Shown here one piece after another: positions 35,017 through 48,471 of a DNA stretch of 64,000 nucleotides. Every line of letters starts with the position of its first letter. The stretch's first letter is position 1. This DNA is from Tetrahymena elliotti 4EA (lineage: Eukaryota; Ciliophora; Oligohymenophorea; Hymenostomatida; Tetrahymenidae). The stretch lies in NCBI GenBank assembly GCA_000231825.2, contig JH720335.1, positions 310,001-374,000 of the forward strand. Direction: 5' to 3'. The position numbers and the translations under genes were made by a program. Under the pieces are notes generated by a model. That model saw only the letters and a program-made list of their open reading frames with translations, did no database searches and was not told the origin of the DNA.

Positions 35017-37633
35017 TCAGTTGTATTATTGCATACTCATTTAGATAGCTCTTTATAATTCTTCATCTTCATCATATTCAAACTAATTTTTATTTTTTTA
35101 GAAAAAGTCAACTAATTTTACATTAAAGTTATAAATTGATTTACATCCTATATTTATTATTTGTTTTAAGTTTTATTAGAGTTTCCACCTTTGTTAGTTT
35201 GAGCATTTTAAGTGCTAGAAGATGTTGCTCCTCTTTTATAAAGCTATTTATTTTATTTTTAGGCAACTTCAAAATCGCTATCGTCATCTTCATCTTCATT
35301 TAATTTCTTTTTATTTCCTCTTGCCCTAAGATTTCTACCCTATTTTTAATTTTATTTTTGTTGTTATTATCCCCTATTGTTGCCTTTTTAATTATTTTTA
35401 TTTTAGCGTTTTGCTTTCTTTCTATCATTAGAATATGACTCATCTTGGTCATAATCTTCTTCATCTTCACTATATTATTCTTATAAATTATAGTCATCAA
35501 AGTCTTCATCTTACTTTGTATTTTTATGAGCTTGAGCTGTTTTATTTGTGTTATTGGTATTATTGCTTATAGTAGTATTTTTACTATTTTGATTTTCATT
35601 TTTATCCAAGAATTAAAAGTCTTCTTAGGAATCATAATCAACTAATTAATTTTCATAATTATCATCTTCTTCTAAATCAGATTCAACTAAAACTTTTTTA
35701 ACTCCTCTCGTTTTTATTTTATTGCTTTGCATCACTTTTTTATTTAAAATTTAAGTTTTTTCTTGAAGAAAATAAAATAATTTTACTTGTATCTAATTTG
35801 GTTTGTTGCTTCTGCTTTAAGTAATCAGTTTTAGGATTCGAATAAGAAGAATCTTCTTTTTTATCATTATGTCCTTTTCTTAAAAGGATCCTTTTAGTGT
35901 CAGTTTATGACTGGCTTTTTTCTTTTTACTTGTTAGAATTTCTAGTTTCTCTAGATTTTTAAGTATTATCATTAACATCAATACTTGCTATTGAATCATC
36001 GGCTTCTTCATCTTCTTCCTCTTCCTATTCTTCTTCATCATCAACAACAAAATCATCATCTTTGTTTTTCTTCTTCTTGTTTTTATCATTTTAACCTTTA
36101 TTATCTTCCTAATCACTTGGTTCTGAAGGTTCTTCTAATTATTGATCCTCTTCATAATCATAGTCGTAATCATATTCATCATCAAAGTTATCTTGAACTT
36201 AATTTTATTTATTTGTAGGTATCTTGTAAATATTTTAATCATATTCTTAATTTTGAAATCTCTGGAAAACACAGGCTACTTCATGGTCATCATAATCTAT
36301 TTATTATTTAAAAATTTTAAACTTATTTGTTTAATTCTACAAATTCTTATTAAAAATTTGTCTTTAAGCTAAAAATTAAAATGATCACCTCTCAAAATGA
36401 TGTGCTTTCCACATTTATGGCACAACTTAGTTCTTGATGAACAAGAAACAACATGATCTTAAAAGTCATCTCTGACAATTTAAGTTTCACAAAATCTGCA
36501 AAATTTAGGTTTTTTTTCACATTCTTTATCTTGATGATCTTTAAAGAATCTTTATTCTATTTCCTTGTCACAAAATTTACATTTCATCTTGATTAAAAAA
36601 TAAAAATTATTTTTAATTAAAAAAACAAATTTGAGCTTGAAAAATGAATTATAACAATTCTTTTAATCATAATTTTTGATATTTTTGCATAAAAAAGAAA
36701 AATCTTATGTTTTTACTAACTAATGAATTTCTAAATGTGTTTCAGGATCTCTTTTATCATAATACTCTGGACACAGCTTGCATTATATAATATTACGATA
36801 GCAATATGCTTCATGAAGAGCGAATTTAGAATCTTCAATTTCCTTTTTACTATAATTTATAAATTTATATAGATATTGTTGCTGTATCTGAAAAATGTAA
36901 TCAATCTATGCTATTTCAAGTTTGTTTATTTGCTAATTTCTATCTATAATAAAGCTTGCTTGAGCTCTTGCTAAAGAGCGCTGGAATTATATTTGTGCTT
37001 TGATGCAAAAATAATAAAAAGAAGAAGAGAAATTCTCACCAATTCCCACAGGCAGTCTTTTAAGGATGAGTATGAATTTCACTCATTTTTATTTGCTACA
37101 ACGAAAGTAAATTTCTTTAGATCTAATTTGTTTGTTGTTTTAAAAATTAAATATACAAATATTTATCTTTTCTTACTTACTATCAATCAATAGAAAAATA
37201 AATTAATTCTTGACTCTCTTTCTTTTAGTAGATCGATTGTAGTTATGCGCTAAGGATTGCAATTTCTTAATAATGACGATACAGAAAATTAAATTTAATT
37301 ATCGTCTACTAGAGAGCGAAATTCTAACTTATCAATAGCTAAGAGTGCTAATAAAAAAAGTTTGTTTTAACTCCTTTATTTAATTAATACCTTTAAAGAA
37401 TTCAAATATCAAAGGAGATAGATGTTTTGTTTTGATTAAAATCTTACATAAAAAAAAACAAATTGTCATTTTGTAAGATTGAATTGCATTTTAAAATAAG
37501 CGCGAAATAATTATTAATAATCTATAAAATTAAATTTAAAAAACATCATTTTCATCCTTGACGAAATTCTAAAATACTAAAATTCTATTAAGACATCACT
37601 ATCATATCCAAATTCATAAATTTTACAAGCCAT
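35017..37633 (-). CDS. TRAF-type zinc-finger protein with C-terminal ubiquitin-interacting motif (5' exons uncertain)
   Basis: The core is a series of TRAF/XAF1-like zinc fingers: CKLCPEYYDKRDPETHLEIH, then, across a phase-0 intron (about 36717-36588), CKFCDKEIEQRFFKDH, CRFCETQIVRDDFQDH and CHKCGKHI. A long D/E/N/Q-rich low-complexity region follows. The last exon ends DEDEELQRAIQMSMQQYN, a textbook ubiquitin-interacting motif. TRAFD1- and XAF1-like proteins regulate ubiquitin signalling. Upstream, an open frame continues through RSLARAQASFIIDRN to about 37082. Other coding-like exons on the same strand (LLAIDKLEFRSLVDDNQIQF, and an ATG at 37633 giving MACKIYEFGYDSDVLIEF) join in phase with each other but I could not join them to the finger exons. 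The start is therefore unresolved, and two adjacent genes are possible. Confidence 0.62.
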
Positions 37634-38633
37634 TCATTAGCATGGTTTAATTTAGACATAAATTTAATTAGATTTTATGTTTAAAATAAAAAAACAAATA
37701 AGATTTATGGCAGTAACACAATGGTTAATTTAAAATAAAATAGAATGATACTTGATTGAGTAAAGTAGAAATAAAAAACTATTTAATTGCACAGTTTTGT
37801 TAAACTAAGTATGATTAATATAATAACTTTTGGATTCTTATCTGAATTAATCAATATTTTTGCACTATCTGAAATATTTTGAGATGAAAATCATTGTTTT
37901 TAGCATTAAAATAATGTTTTATTTAAAATTAATGAAGAAAATTGGGAATAATACATTTTAATTGTAGTAAAAATAAGCAATAAAAACAGATTATTCATTT
38001 AGATAATATTTTGCACAAAAATATTCTACAGAGAAAAGATACGTGATATAGAAAGCGCAAAAATTAACTAACACATTAATATTTATTATAAAAATCTCTT
38101 TTGCTGCCTAAAAAAATCAAATTAGATTAATAAATTCATCAATCTACATCAAAAGATAAATTAATAAAATAGTATCCTCAGCAATGTGATTCATTAATTC
38201 TAAAACATTAACTAACATTTTGTTCCTTTGCTAATATTAAAATGGAATGAGTTAGAGGTTTTCATTAAGAGAGAAATCGGATTTTATATATCGGATTTTT
38301 TTGGTTGGGCTTTTATTGGGAATCTTGAAGGTTTGTTTGAAGAAAGAAAAGTAAAAAATAGATTTAGATGAATGAAATATGACTGAACAATCATCAAACT
38401 AGCCTGGATAATTGAATTGATAGGACTGAGAAGAATAACACAGAATTAAATAAAGCAGTCAATCAAGCAATAATTTAGTATAATCTAAGTAAAAGAAATT
38501 AATTATTATAATAAAAATAATGATAATTAACTATTTGTTTCAATTAAGAATTAAAAAAATCAAAGTAAACAAAAAAAGCAAAAAAAAACCAACAAAGAGT
38601 TGATTTTTATCTTAGAACTGAGATAGATCGATC
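37634..38633. other. Divergent intergenic region
   Basis: About 1 kb of AT-rich DNA between a minus-strand and a plus-strand gene. Likely promoters; no further element recognised. Confidence 0.5.
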
Positions 38634-41395
38634 ATGATATAGGAAAAATATGAAGCCAAAAAAACTGACAATAAATCTAAGCGTGTGAGACATGGTTGCA
38701 CTTTAGATTTGAATAGAATCTTCGATGACTTGGATCTCGAATAAGATAGCAATTTCAAGTCTCTTTTAGACTATCAACTTTTTGATAAAGTGGTATGATT
38801 TTATTTATAAGCATTAAGTTTACTCATAGTTTTTGATTCATTCTCTCACATTCTAGCTTCTTTTACTTTCACAAGCAAGCCCAAGAGCGAGTGAGAGCAA
38901 TCCTCTCATGAATTAATTATTAATTATCCCTAAATTATTTTTTATACTAAAAGCGTAAAAAAATAAAGACAGCATAGCATTTACAAAATACAGAAAGTAT
39001 TCCATTTGATTTAATTTCAATTACTCTAATGACTTAACTATAAGATTAATGTCAATCATACACTCATCATGCTTTGTTTATTTGTTTGCTTTTTTTAATT
39101 TTTACCTATCTAGATTCAAATAGAATTTTCACATGCCAAAATTTGAGAAACTCTTCTCTCAGCCATTGAATTATTGCAAATATTTGCCATTCAAAAAGAA
39201 GTATTTTGAATCAGAAAGGTCTTAATTAATAACATTTAGGACCATTTATTAGTCTGCCTTATATAATTAAATTTATATAGAAAAGGCATGTAAATTAATT
39301 TGAAATAACTAAATGTTCTAGTTTTACATTATTTTTGAACATTAAAATATGAATTTTAAAACAAAATAAAAAAATAAACAAACTGAATGAAAATTTGATA
39401 ATTAAAATTTAGATTTTCATTTTAGATTTACAAGTATTTATTTTCATTTTCTATATAAGAGGAAACCAGTTTCGAAATGGAATAGGAACCACTGCCACTG
39501 CCATAAAAATAATTTGAAAATTATGACAATAATATGGGAATGTTTGCCTTTTATTCATGCTTTTAATAAAATTCAAATTTTTGTGATATACTTAAAACTG
39601 AATTATTGATCGATTAACCAAATACAAATGAATTTTCTCCAAAAGATAATGAAACTTTGTCGAGGTCAAGTATTAAATAATTCCAAAAAAATGTAAACCT
39701 TACTGATTTCAAACCAATAAATTCTGACCTTCTCATGAGTAAAGATAATAATCAGTATTATCCTTTCAGAGAAAGTGAAGAGGATGAAGACGATGAGTAA
39801 GAAGAAAAGAGTACTGCTCCTATTGATTTCGATATAGAAAATGATTAAATTAATTCTAATTCTATGCTTCAAGAAAGTCCAACAAGTTACACTTCTTCCT
39901 ATTCTTAGCGCACTATTTCTTCCCCCACAATGTCTTTGAGCAAATAATACCAAATCGGCAATGACTTTATTATTATCGAACAAGTAAAATAATCCTATGT
40001 GATAATAAAATTTATAATTTTCCAGCAAAATTTTAATTTTGTAAGGCGTTATTCTATTTATTTTATTTCATTTTCTGCCTTAAGAAAGTGATTTCATTCA
40101 TTAATTTGAACCATAAACATAAATATTTATTATTTAAAATTAATTTAGCCAGTAACAAAATATCTTAAAATAAATTCTTTCACTTCACAGTTTCGAGCAT
40201 AGAAATATAGCCTTACAATATTTGCTATTCGAAATAGCATTAAAATTAACTTAATTTAATAATATTTAGAACAAAGTCAAGAGAAGACTTAGAAACCATG
40301 CTATGTACAAAAAATACAGGTGTTACATGCAGTAAGACAGTGAACAATATAACATCCTTTAATTGGAGAGTTCCCAAGGTAATTTATTATTCTAGTAAAA
40401 TCTATATCTCAAAAAATTTATTTTCATTTTCCATTCAACTTTTCATGCAAAATTACAATTATGTTAAACAGAAATTTCTCAAGAAAAGTTATAAAAAATA
40501 ATGGCTAGCCTGTTAATTAATTTACTTTTTTTTAAATAAAAGAAAATATAGATTTGATTCACAATTATCAGTAATTCAGCCAAGGCGACTGCGTTCTGCA
40601 ACATAAATACACTATTGAAGAAGACAATTATATTTTCTTAATTGTAAATTATTTAATTATTTTAAAATTTTATTTCAAACAAATAAAAAATTTTTCCTTA
40701 CTATCTTGTGCGTTAATTTGTTTTTTATTTTAAATTTCTTTTTTATCACATTATCGAAACTTCAATTATCACCCCAGCATAAAAAATTTTCTTTTAAAAT
40801 AGCAATAAATAAATTTATTTATTAAATTATCTAACAAATAGACAGAATAATTTGAAAGTTTCTTCATTGAATATCCTATGACTACAAATTTTTAATTAAT
40901 TATTGCAAGCATACAAAAAATTTGTGACTTCCTATTATAGATTTTAGAAAACAAAGTAATTTAGCTTGAAATTAAAGGTATTTATTACATTTAATTTATT
41001 TATCACTTTTTTAATTCTTATTCAATCATCAAAGCTGAACACTTGTGTTGGACAGCAAATGGATAAATAAAACTTGGCTTCGAAGTTTTTAAACATATGA
41101 CCAAAAGTCAAAGCTATAAATCTTCTAAATTTATGTAAATAGAAACATCTAAAAAGTTTTGTGAATAGATTATATAAACTCTCAAAGAAATTTCAGCTGG
41201 TAATAAATATAAATTAAACACTAAAATCTCAACATTTTTAAAAAATAAATATTAGGAATGACTTATGAAATAAAAAGTGAATTAAATAGATTTATTGAAT
41301 AATAAGAGTAGCAAGAAGAAAAGTGCACTCTTCAATAATTCCTTGAGCATCCTCTTTTTCAATAATAAAATCTTTAGTACTACTCATTATGCTGA
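38634..41395 (+). CDS. Unrecognised multi-exon protein
   Basis: Exon 1 encodes MIQEKYEAKKTDNKSKRVRH and continues to YQLFDKV, followed by an intron of about 320 nt. Later exons encode NFHMPKFEKLFSQPLNYCKY, a long acidic/Ser-rich segment (FRESEEDEDDEQEEKSTAP, SYTSSYSQRTISSPTMSLSK), TKSREDLETMLCTKNTG to NWRVPK, HNYQQFSQGDCVLQHKYTIE, a helical block (QLIIASIQKICDFLLQILE), and a C-terminal part (AEHLCWTANGQIKLGFEVF) ending QQQNLQYYSLC before TGA. Introns are AT-rich and the phases I tested agree. I do not recognise a family. The Ser/Thr-Pro sites in the acidic region could be phosphorylated. Exon limits are approximate except the first start and the final stop. Confidence 0.55.
38892..38908 (+). 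other. Small perfect hairpin inside an intron
   Basis: TGAGAG and CTCTCA form a six-base stem around a five-base loop. It directly follows a 14-nt GC-rich word shared with the intergenic patch at 27059. It lies in the first, unusually long intron of the unrecognised gene. Meaning unknown. Confidence 0.4.
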
Positions 41396-42565
41396 ATGAT
41401 AGGAGATTTAAAAATATGCTGAAATCAACCAAATTTTTGAGGACAATCATTTGCATGCAAAACGATAATAATTTAATAGAAAACACCAATAAAACAATCT
41501 GAAAAAAGATAGCAACCAAAACTAGTTAGAAAAGAAACTTCATGAATCAATTAATGAATAAAAAATATATACTATAATTAAAAATCAAACAGATTAATAA
41601 AAAAATCCTTCCTAAAATTTTTCAACTAATTTATTAACTAATTAATTAACTAACTAAGAAATATTTAAATAATTAGTTTTTAATGAACCTAATAAAAAAA
41701 TATATAAATGATCTTTAAAACTTATATTAAAATAGAGATAAAGTAGAGGATAATAAACTTAGATTAAAGAATATTTATTCTCTCTTCCTACAGTTTATCT
41801 ATACTCTTACTGAAGTGCTCAAAAAGATAACCAAATTAACAGAAAGATATATCAAAATATTCCATTTATCTACCAACCAAAATCTTTATATAAACAAACA
41901 ATCATTATTAACATATTCAATCATAAAAAAAAGAATTAGACAAATAAATGAGTTAGTTAGTTAGTCATTTAAATATTAATAACAAGTATCCCGAAATCTT
42001 AAATCAAATGATCCTATTTTTGATTTTTTAAGGCTCTAAGAATTAAATTGTTTATTATGCTTGTTTGATAAATCTAAAAACCTAAATTAGGTGTTCAAAA
42101 TTTTTAATAAATTTACTTTAAATCAACTCAAATAGAATAAGCAAAAATAAAGATAAAACTTTATTATACTTAATTATAATAAATAAGAAAATGGCTTGAA
42201 TACTTAAATATGCATTATTTTCATTCTAAATAAACTCATAAATTTAAACTTCTTTATTTAAATCTATTTTCTCTATAAAATGTAATTAATCTTTATATTA
42301 ACAAAAATATTTATCCAAATAAAACACCAATTAAAGTTCTCAAAAATATGTTCAATTTAAATTATGCTTTATTAATTTAGTAAATAATATCTAAAAATTT
42401 ATAATGTGTTTTTTAAATAATCTTGCTTTATAAATACTACACTCATTTATCCCTATTAAGCTAAATAATTCAAAAGAAAGAAAAAATGTAAGTAATTTTT
42501 TAGAATAGAATAAACAAAATTAAGGAAAATAAAAACATTAATATTAAAAATTAAAGATAATATCA
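41396..42565. other. Convergent intergenic region
   Basis: AT-rich spacer between two 3' ends with TTAATTAACTAACTAA-like runs near 41635. An antisense ORF (41292-41519, minus) overlaps the end of the upstream gene and is a shadow. Confidence 0.5.
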
Positions 42566-44641
42566 TCAAATTAGTGATTTTTAAAATTTAATAAATCCTT
42601 AAATTTAAGTTTCGTTATTAATTTTTTCTGCAAAATCTTCAGAATATATGAAGTCATCAAAGTAAGCTTCGCTAATAAAAGTTTGTAATAAATCGATATT
42701 TCTGTTTTTCAAGAAGTATAGCATCTTGTAAAAATGCTATTTATGCTCTTCTAGATCTTTTACAATTTTTGTACAATTATTTTTGAGTTCATTGCTTTTA
42801 AAGAAAATCTGATTGTAATTTTCATCAAATTCGAAATCTTAATCTTTGATTTGAGCAGAAGGGGAATCGTAAATTAATTATAGATTTATAGAGTTCATGA
42901 ATATATCTTCTTTGAATATTTTTAAGCAAGATTAAAGAACTTAATTATCTACTTCAAACCCATTCAAATGATTTTTAAAATTTTGAATTGAGCTATGAGA
43001 TAAATTAAAAAATGTTAGAAAAACAAAAAAATCACTTTAATAAGCTAATTATTCCTCACTTGAATAAGTTAAAATTATTTCTCTTAAATGTTAAATATTT
43101 TATTTACTATTACCTTTGTTAAATTATCCCATGGATATTTTTGAAGTTACTTGTTTAATTAAGTTAGATTACAGATTTCTTTATTTTGGAAATAGAATGT
43201 ATTATATTCCTTTAAGAAAGAAATTCTTTATGCCTTGCAAACTGAATAAAAAAGCTAAAAATGCAACAAAAGAAAAAAAAATGACTTTCAAAATTAAGTA
43301 AATATCAAAAGAATTTGTTGTATTTTCTTTTTGTTAGACCAATAATTCAATCATTTTAAATTCTTAAGGTTGAAAAGATTCAAGATTGCTGTATTGTTGG
43401 ATAATTAGCTATTTTCTTTCTTCAGTTAGATTTATTGAATTTACTGTAATAATTTCTTCTAATTTTCTTTTAAAATTTTATTTCCATTATTGAACAAATT
43501 ATTACAATTCCTACTTGATTGATTCTTATCTATCTAAAATAAACTACTTCAAAGAGAAATTTAAAAGAGCAAAAGAAATATGAGCACCTTTGAATTTTCC
43601 TAATAAATCACTTAAAAAGCTTTTATATTGCTCAAGCATTTCCTCACTTTTTTGATTTAACAGATTAGTAAATTATTTCTTTTAGATAAATTATTCATTA
43701 ATTATGCTTATAAAATCCCCTAAGGATACATCTATATTTTCTTGTATTGATTAAAAGCTGCAGAGAAGCATTTCTTTTAAACTTTAGCAAGTTTAGTCTT
43801 ATTCAAAAGCTTTACAATTGTTAAAAGATGTTTTATATTTTGAATTTTTACAAAATTCAGTTATATTGTCTATTTCTTTAATAAAATCTTAATAATTTTC
43901 ATCTTATTTGATTTTAGTAATAATATTTTATTTTTCTTCCTCTTTATTAGGTTTCTAAAAGGAAATTTAATTTAAAAAAAACGATTTGCTTATTATTTGA
44001 GAATATTTATTATTTTATTTAAAACTTTCAAAGCTATCACCATTCCATTTATTCACTATTTCTATAAAGTTATGAATCATTTAACTTTCTGATTTATCTT
44101 TTGCCTTGATTAAATTAAGAATTTCATCAAAATGTTTTGGTTTCCTGGGATTTTGATGAACATACAAAACACAGGTAGATATTCTTGTAATTAAGCATAT
44201 TAATTTTTATAAGCTTTTCATATAAGAGCTTTTATTTGAGTAATCAAATCCCTCACAATCAAAAAATACTGTGATTTCATTTTCTTTTTATTTGTTTTAG
44301 ATCAAATAAAAATCGATTCCTTTTGTTTGGCTTTCACAATTTTATCCAAATGGAAAGATTAAATTAAATTCTTATTTTTATTCATATTTTTAAATTAAAA
44401 AATTTTAAATGAATGATTTTCCTTCTCCTTATTATCCAAAAATTGTTATTATTTTAATTTTTTTCTTTGAGTTTTAGTCTAGGTATTTGATAAACTCAGA
44501 TTCTAACATTTTTTAATAGTTTTAATCTTAAAATTTTAGCTCTATGATCTCTTCGCTCTCATCTTTATCAATGTAGCATAAATTTTTTTAGAGTTAAGAA
44601 CTACTAGGCTTGATGAGTAGAAATTATTGTTTTTCACTCAT
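42566..44641 (-). CDS. GBP/atlastin-like large GTPase with internal membrane segment
   Basis: One uninterrupted ciliate-code frame of 691 residues. The N-terminal GTPase domain begins with the P-loop IITIFGQQGEGKSFIQNF (about residues 62-79). Next comes CESQTKGIDFYLI, matching the GBP switch-I TKGI block. Then ITVFFDCEGFDYS, equivalent to the GBP/atlastin DTEG motif, here with Cys for Thr. A charged, helical middle region follows. At about residues 446-470 lies a strong membrane segment (YLILKVIFFSFVAFLAFLFS), then roughly 220 more residues. Dynamin-superfamily proteins with a membrane anchor near the C-terminal third (atlastin, Sey1/RHD3) fuse ER membranes; GBPs act on membranes by lipidation. 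A membrane-shaping role is thus plausible. The guanine-specificity motif could not be identified, and overall similarity is weak. Confidence 0.65.
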
Positions 44642-45569
44642 TTAGTTTATAGCAGAGCACAATGCAATTTATTGGTTATTTTTTTTTCTTTATTACTGAT
44701 TCATTTAAGTGAAAGTTTTTATTTTAGTTAATTTTTTCTTTTTATTAATTATCAGATTGCTATGTTGGTGTTGTTTTTTAAAATGTTACAAAAATAATTA
44801 GAATAAATAAATAAACTAAATTTTTATTCTAATTTTTAAAAGATTATTTCAGGTTATTTTTAAAACTTTTTAGTCTGAAATATTCTAAAATAAATTAATC
44901 TAATAAACAATTAATATTCTTTATTGCCTTAAAATAATTCAACTCAAAAAATATTAAAGAATGATTCCACCAATTTTGGTATTGATTTACCCTTGGATTA
45001 AACATTGAAAGAACCTAAAACTTATTATTCTTTAAAAAAATAATATTTTTATTTTAAAAAAGAGCTCATTCTAATCCAAATATTAATTAATTCATCTTTT
45101 GTCTCTAATTAAAAAAATGATAGTCTGACATATTGAATTATTTATATTAAAAATTTGGGAATTTTTATATATTTTATCTAATTTTAGTATCTGACTAACT
45201 TCTATTTTTCAAATATCTTTAGAATATTTATATCTAAAGAATCTATTTCAAATATTATTTTTCTAAAATTCTATTTTTCTTTTATTTTAATATTTAACTT
45301 TTTTTAAAATGAAAAGAATCAACAACTTTTAACATGTGAATAAAAATATAAAGGTTATATATAGAAAGAATAATTTTAATATTTATTTTTATAAAACTAA
45401 ACATATGGATAAGAATAATAATGGATATAAAATATAATATATTCAACATCATATTTTTACCATTGCATATTTACTTATTTTTTTAAATATGAAACAAATT
45501 ATGTCAAGAAATAATATTGAATAAATAACCAAAATTATTTAAAGTTAAGTAATATTTAATATTTGTTTA
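44642..45569. other. Intergenic region
   Basis: AT-rich spacer between two genes on the same strand; promoter of the GTPase gene and 3' end of the DPH7 gene expected. Nothing else seen. Confidence 0.5.
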
Positions 45570-46954
45570 TCATTCTTGTAATGACCATAGTTATACTACT
45601 TTATCATAAAAAGAACATGTAATTATATTCTTAGTGTCTTAACTCCAATCACAAGAATAAGCTAAAGATGAGTGCCCTTCCAATTTTTCTTATTGTTCTA
45701 CATTAGCTTTTAAAATAAAATTACATAGACTAAAAAATCATTTCAAATTTAATTTACTGTTTCCAATTATATTGATAATTTCAAAATAGTGTTGACAATA
45801 AACTCCAAGAAGTGCTTAGGTAGAGCTCTGAGGTTTCCAAATAGTTCTCCATACACCTCCTTCTCTTTTAGATGAGAATACTTCTTTTTAAATATTTCTC
45901 ACATCCCATAATCTTAAATGTTCATCATAGCTTTATTTGTTTTGTTTTTTTTTTAGATTTTTTTAAAATAAAAAACATACCATCCTGTAAAGAATTAATT
46001 AGGATTTAAGGGATCAAAGTTGATAGTACATATTCCCATTTCATGTGATCTATTTTAAAAAATAATATTAGATTTTATTCAAAGTTAACTTTATTTTGAT
46101 ACCTTTTATTAACCATAACTTAATAATCTGGGACTCTAGCATCATAGAGTATTAATTTTTAATCATCACCTCCACTTAAAAAAATATTTTAATCTTATTT
46201 ACTAATTCCACATGCCCATACAGAGAATTAATGCTTAGATATTTTAGTAATTTCCTAAATAAGTTCTAAAAATATTTATTTTATCTTTAATAATAAATAA
46301 AAGAATTGAATGTCATACCTAGAGTTTATGTTAAATCAAGAATAAAAACACTCTCTTAATCTGTAGAAGTGACAATTCTTATATTAGCAAAACTATTTAT
46401 TTTAATAAATGATTCATGAAAATGTAAATCTAAAAAGATTTGAAATTTTCTCACTTTATGTTTACATCAATGTACAAACATTTATGACCTTCTTCAGTTT
46501 AAATTTCTTTTTCTTTATGTAACTTCATCCCTTCGCTTTCATTTTCTAAAATTAACAAATAAATTATTATTATTTCTTCATTATTATATTTAATTACATT
46601 TTCTTAAGGAATAAATTCTAACAAATGAATCGCTACATGCAGTAGTCAAATAAACTGTGTCATCAATTTTTTAGGTGAACCATTAAAAATCTAAAACACC
46701 AGCACTTTCTACTCTATCTCTTAAAACTATTTAACTGAAGAAACAATTAATAATTTGATAAAAAATTAGAAATAATACTTTTATTCTACTTAATAGAGCT
46801 CAAGGCTTCCATATACTTTTTAATCTCTAAGCTCATAATAAGCTATAACAAGATAAGATTCAAATCCTTAAAGAGGACAAAACTTAGCACAATCAGGAGT
46901 TAACTCTGAATTAAATTTCTAAACCGATTTAAACTTGTTTTTATTTTCAGCCAT
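45570..46954 (-). CDS. DPH7: Diphthine methyltransferase/methylesterase DPH7 (WDR85), WD40 protein
   Basis: Multi-exon WD40 protein. The N-terminus (TPDCAKFCPLQGFESYLVIA, YYELRD, then GSLELYQVEQK) matches the opening of DPH7. Later come SYDEHLRLWDVRN and KREGGVWRTIWKPQSS, the family-specific SYD...LWD.R...GGVWR.KWHP block. The end, GHSSLAYSCDWSQDTKNIIT then CSFYDKVVQLWSLQE, is the conserved last blade. DPH7 removes a methyl group from methylated diphthine on eEF2, the step before amidation to diphthamide, in the cytosol. Glu/Trp-rich blade edges are preserved. At least six short introns interrupt the gene; I did not fix each border. The usual 20 or so extra residues before the first blade are shorter here. 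Confidence 0.85.
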
Positions 46955-48471
46955 TTAATGAATAAAATTATTGAATAAAAATCAAATTAATTTTTGGAAG
47001 ATATTTATGCCTAATTTAGTATCAAAATTTTATATATTCGTTAATATTAACCACTTGATCAAATCTGCAATAATATCAAAAATAACTCTATTCCTTTACA
47101 TTTATGTTTCAATAAGTGTCTTAAAATAATTTTAAATCATAAAAATATTTCAAATATTAGCAATGCAATTTAATTAAAAATTAAACAAAACATAGTGAAA
47201 TGCTTCATTAGATTCAAATAATTTGAAAAAAAATATAGTCAAATAATAGAAATATCTCCTATCAAAATGTATACAATTATTAATAGGTAGTAGTAGAAAT
47301 ATGGGAATTCCTCTAAGACTACTTGGAATAAATATGGGATTTTAATTAGTTTATCTTTATATGGTTACCCTTATTCCTACCACTACCCAAACATATTATC
47401 TTAATTTAATTTAAATAAATAAATAAAAACTAGTCTTGCTTCGAAAAAGTTAATTTAAGTAAAGTAAAATTAATAAGAAATTTTAAACAATTTTGAGTTA
47501 AAAACAATTTGAAAAACAAAACTGTAACTTTGCATAAGAAAAATTAAGCTAAAAAAATATTTTAAAATAAAGAAATTTTTTACAAATAAAAAGTAATTCA
47601 TCAAGACTTAGTCAATCCTAATAGTTGTCCAACTTATTAAGTAATTAAATTATTAGAAAAAAACATAAAGTAAATGAGCAGATAATAAAATTTATTTGCT
47701 AAATTTTTCAAAAATAATCAAAATTATAGAGTTAATTTAACAGATTAAATAAAAATAGAGCTAAATTACCAATAAATTTTAAAGCATCATAAACTATTTT
47801 TCAAAAAATAGAATAAGTGCAAAGTTAAATAAATTCGATTTCTTCATTTAGTAAATAAAATAAAATTTTCAGTTTTTTGATAGATTTTTAGCCATAAAAA
47901 CTTTAAAGAGAAGGGAATTTTTTAGAAAACAAATTAAGAAATTAAAAAAAATATTCTAATAGTCTAAAGAATTGTGTAATTTGAATAAAATTAATATGAT
48001 AAATAAAAGTGTAGTTATTAGTTAAATTTTATAGAAGATAAAGATAAACAAGAAATTGTGTGGGAAACAAACATGTATCATCATTTAATATAGTTTTATT
48101 ATACATTATTTCAAAAAATATTTTTTAATAACAATTTAGTAATTAATTTGATTCATCATTTTTAGTATTGTATTTTTATTGCTTAAAAAGAAGAAGAAGT
48201 AAAGGATAGATCAAATCAAATTATTTGATATTGTTAATAAAAACGCATTTCTTTTGCTATTAAATTTTCTTTATGACGAATTCAGTAATGATTGGTTTAC
48301 GAACTACATTAGTTTTTAATTTATAGCAAAATTTAGACTAATTGAGCAAGCAAGCATAAATAAATATAAGAAAAGGTTGGGGTTTAAAGGCTAATTGTTT
48401 TAAAAAAATAAATTAGTTCTAATTTATTGTCTATGTTTATAATAATAATATAATAAATATAGTTTACATGA
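46955..48471. other. Intergenic region
   Basis: About 1.5 kb of very AT-rich DNA upstream of the DPH7 gene. No ORF of coding character in either code, no RNA gene recognised. It should contain the DPH7 promoter. Confidence 0.5.

Noticed and set aside
37275..37306. Seven-base inverted repeat GACGATA...TATCGTC
   Set aside because: It falls in a stretch that reads as coding exon on the minus strand (LVDDNQIQFSVSS), so a structural role is not needed to explain it.
39666..40028. 120-residue minus-strand ORF
   Set aside because: Antisense to the acidic/Ser-rich exon of the plus-strand gene 38634-41395; it has no coding signature of its own.
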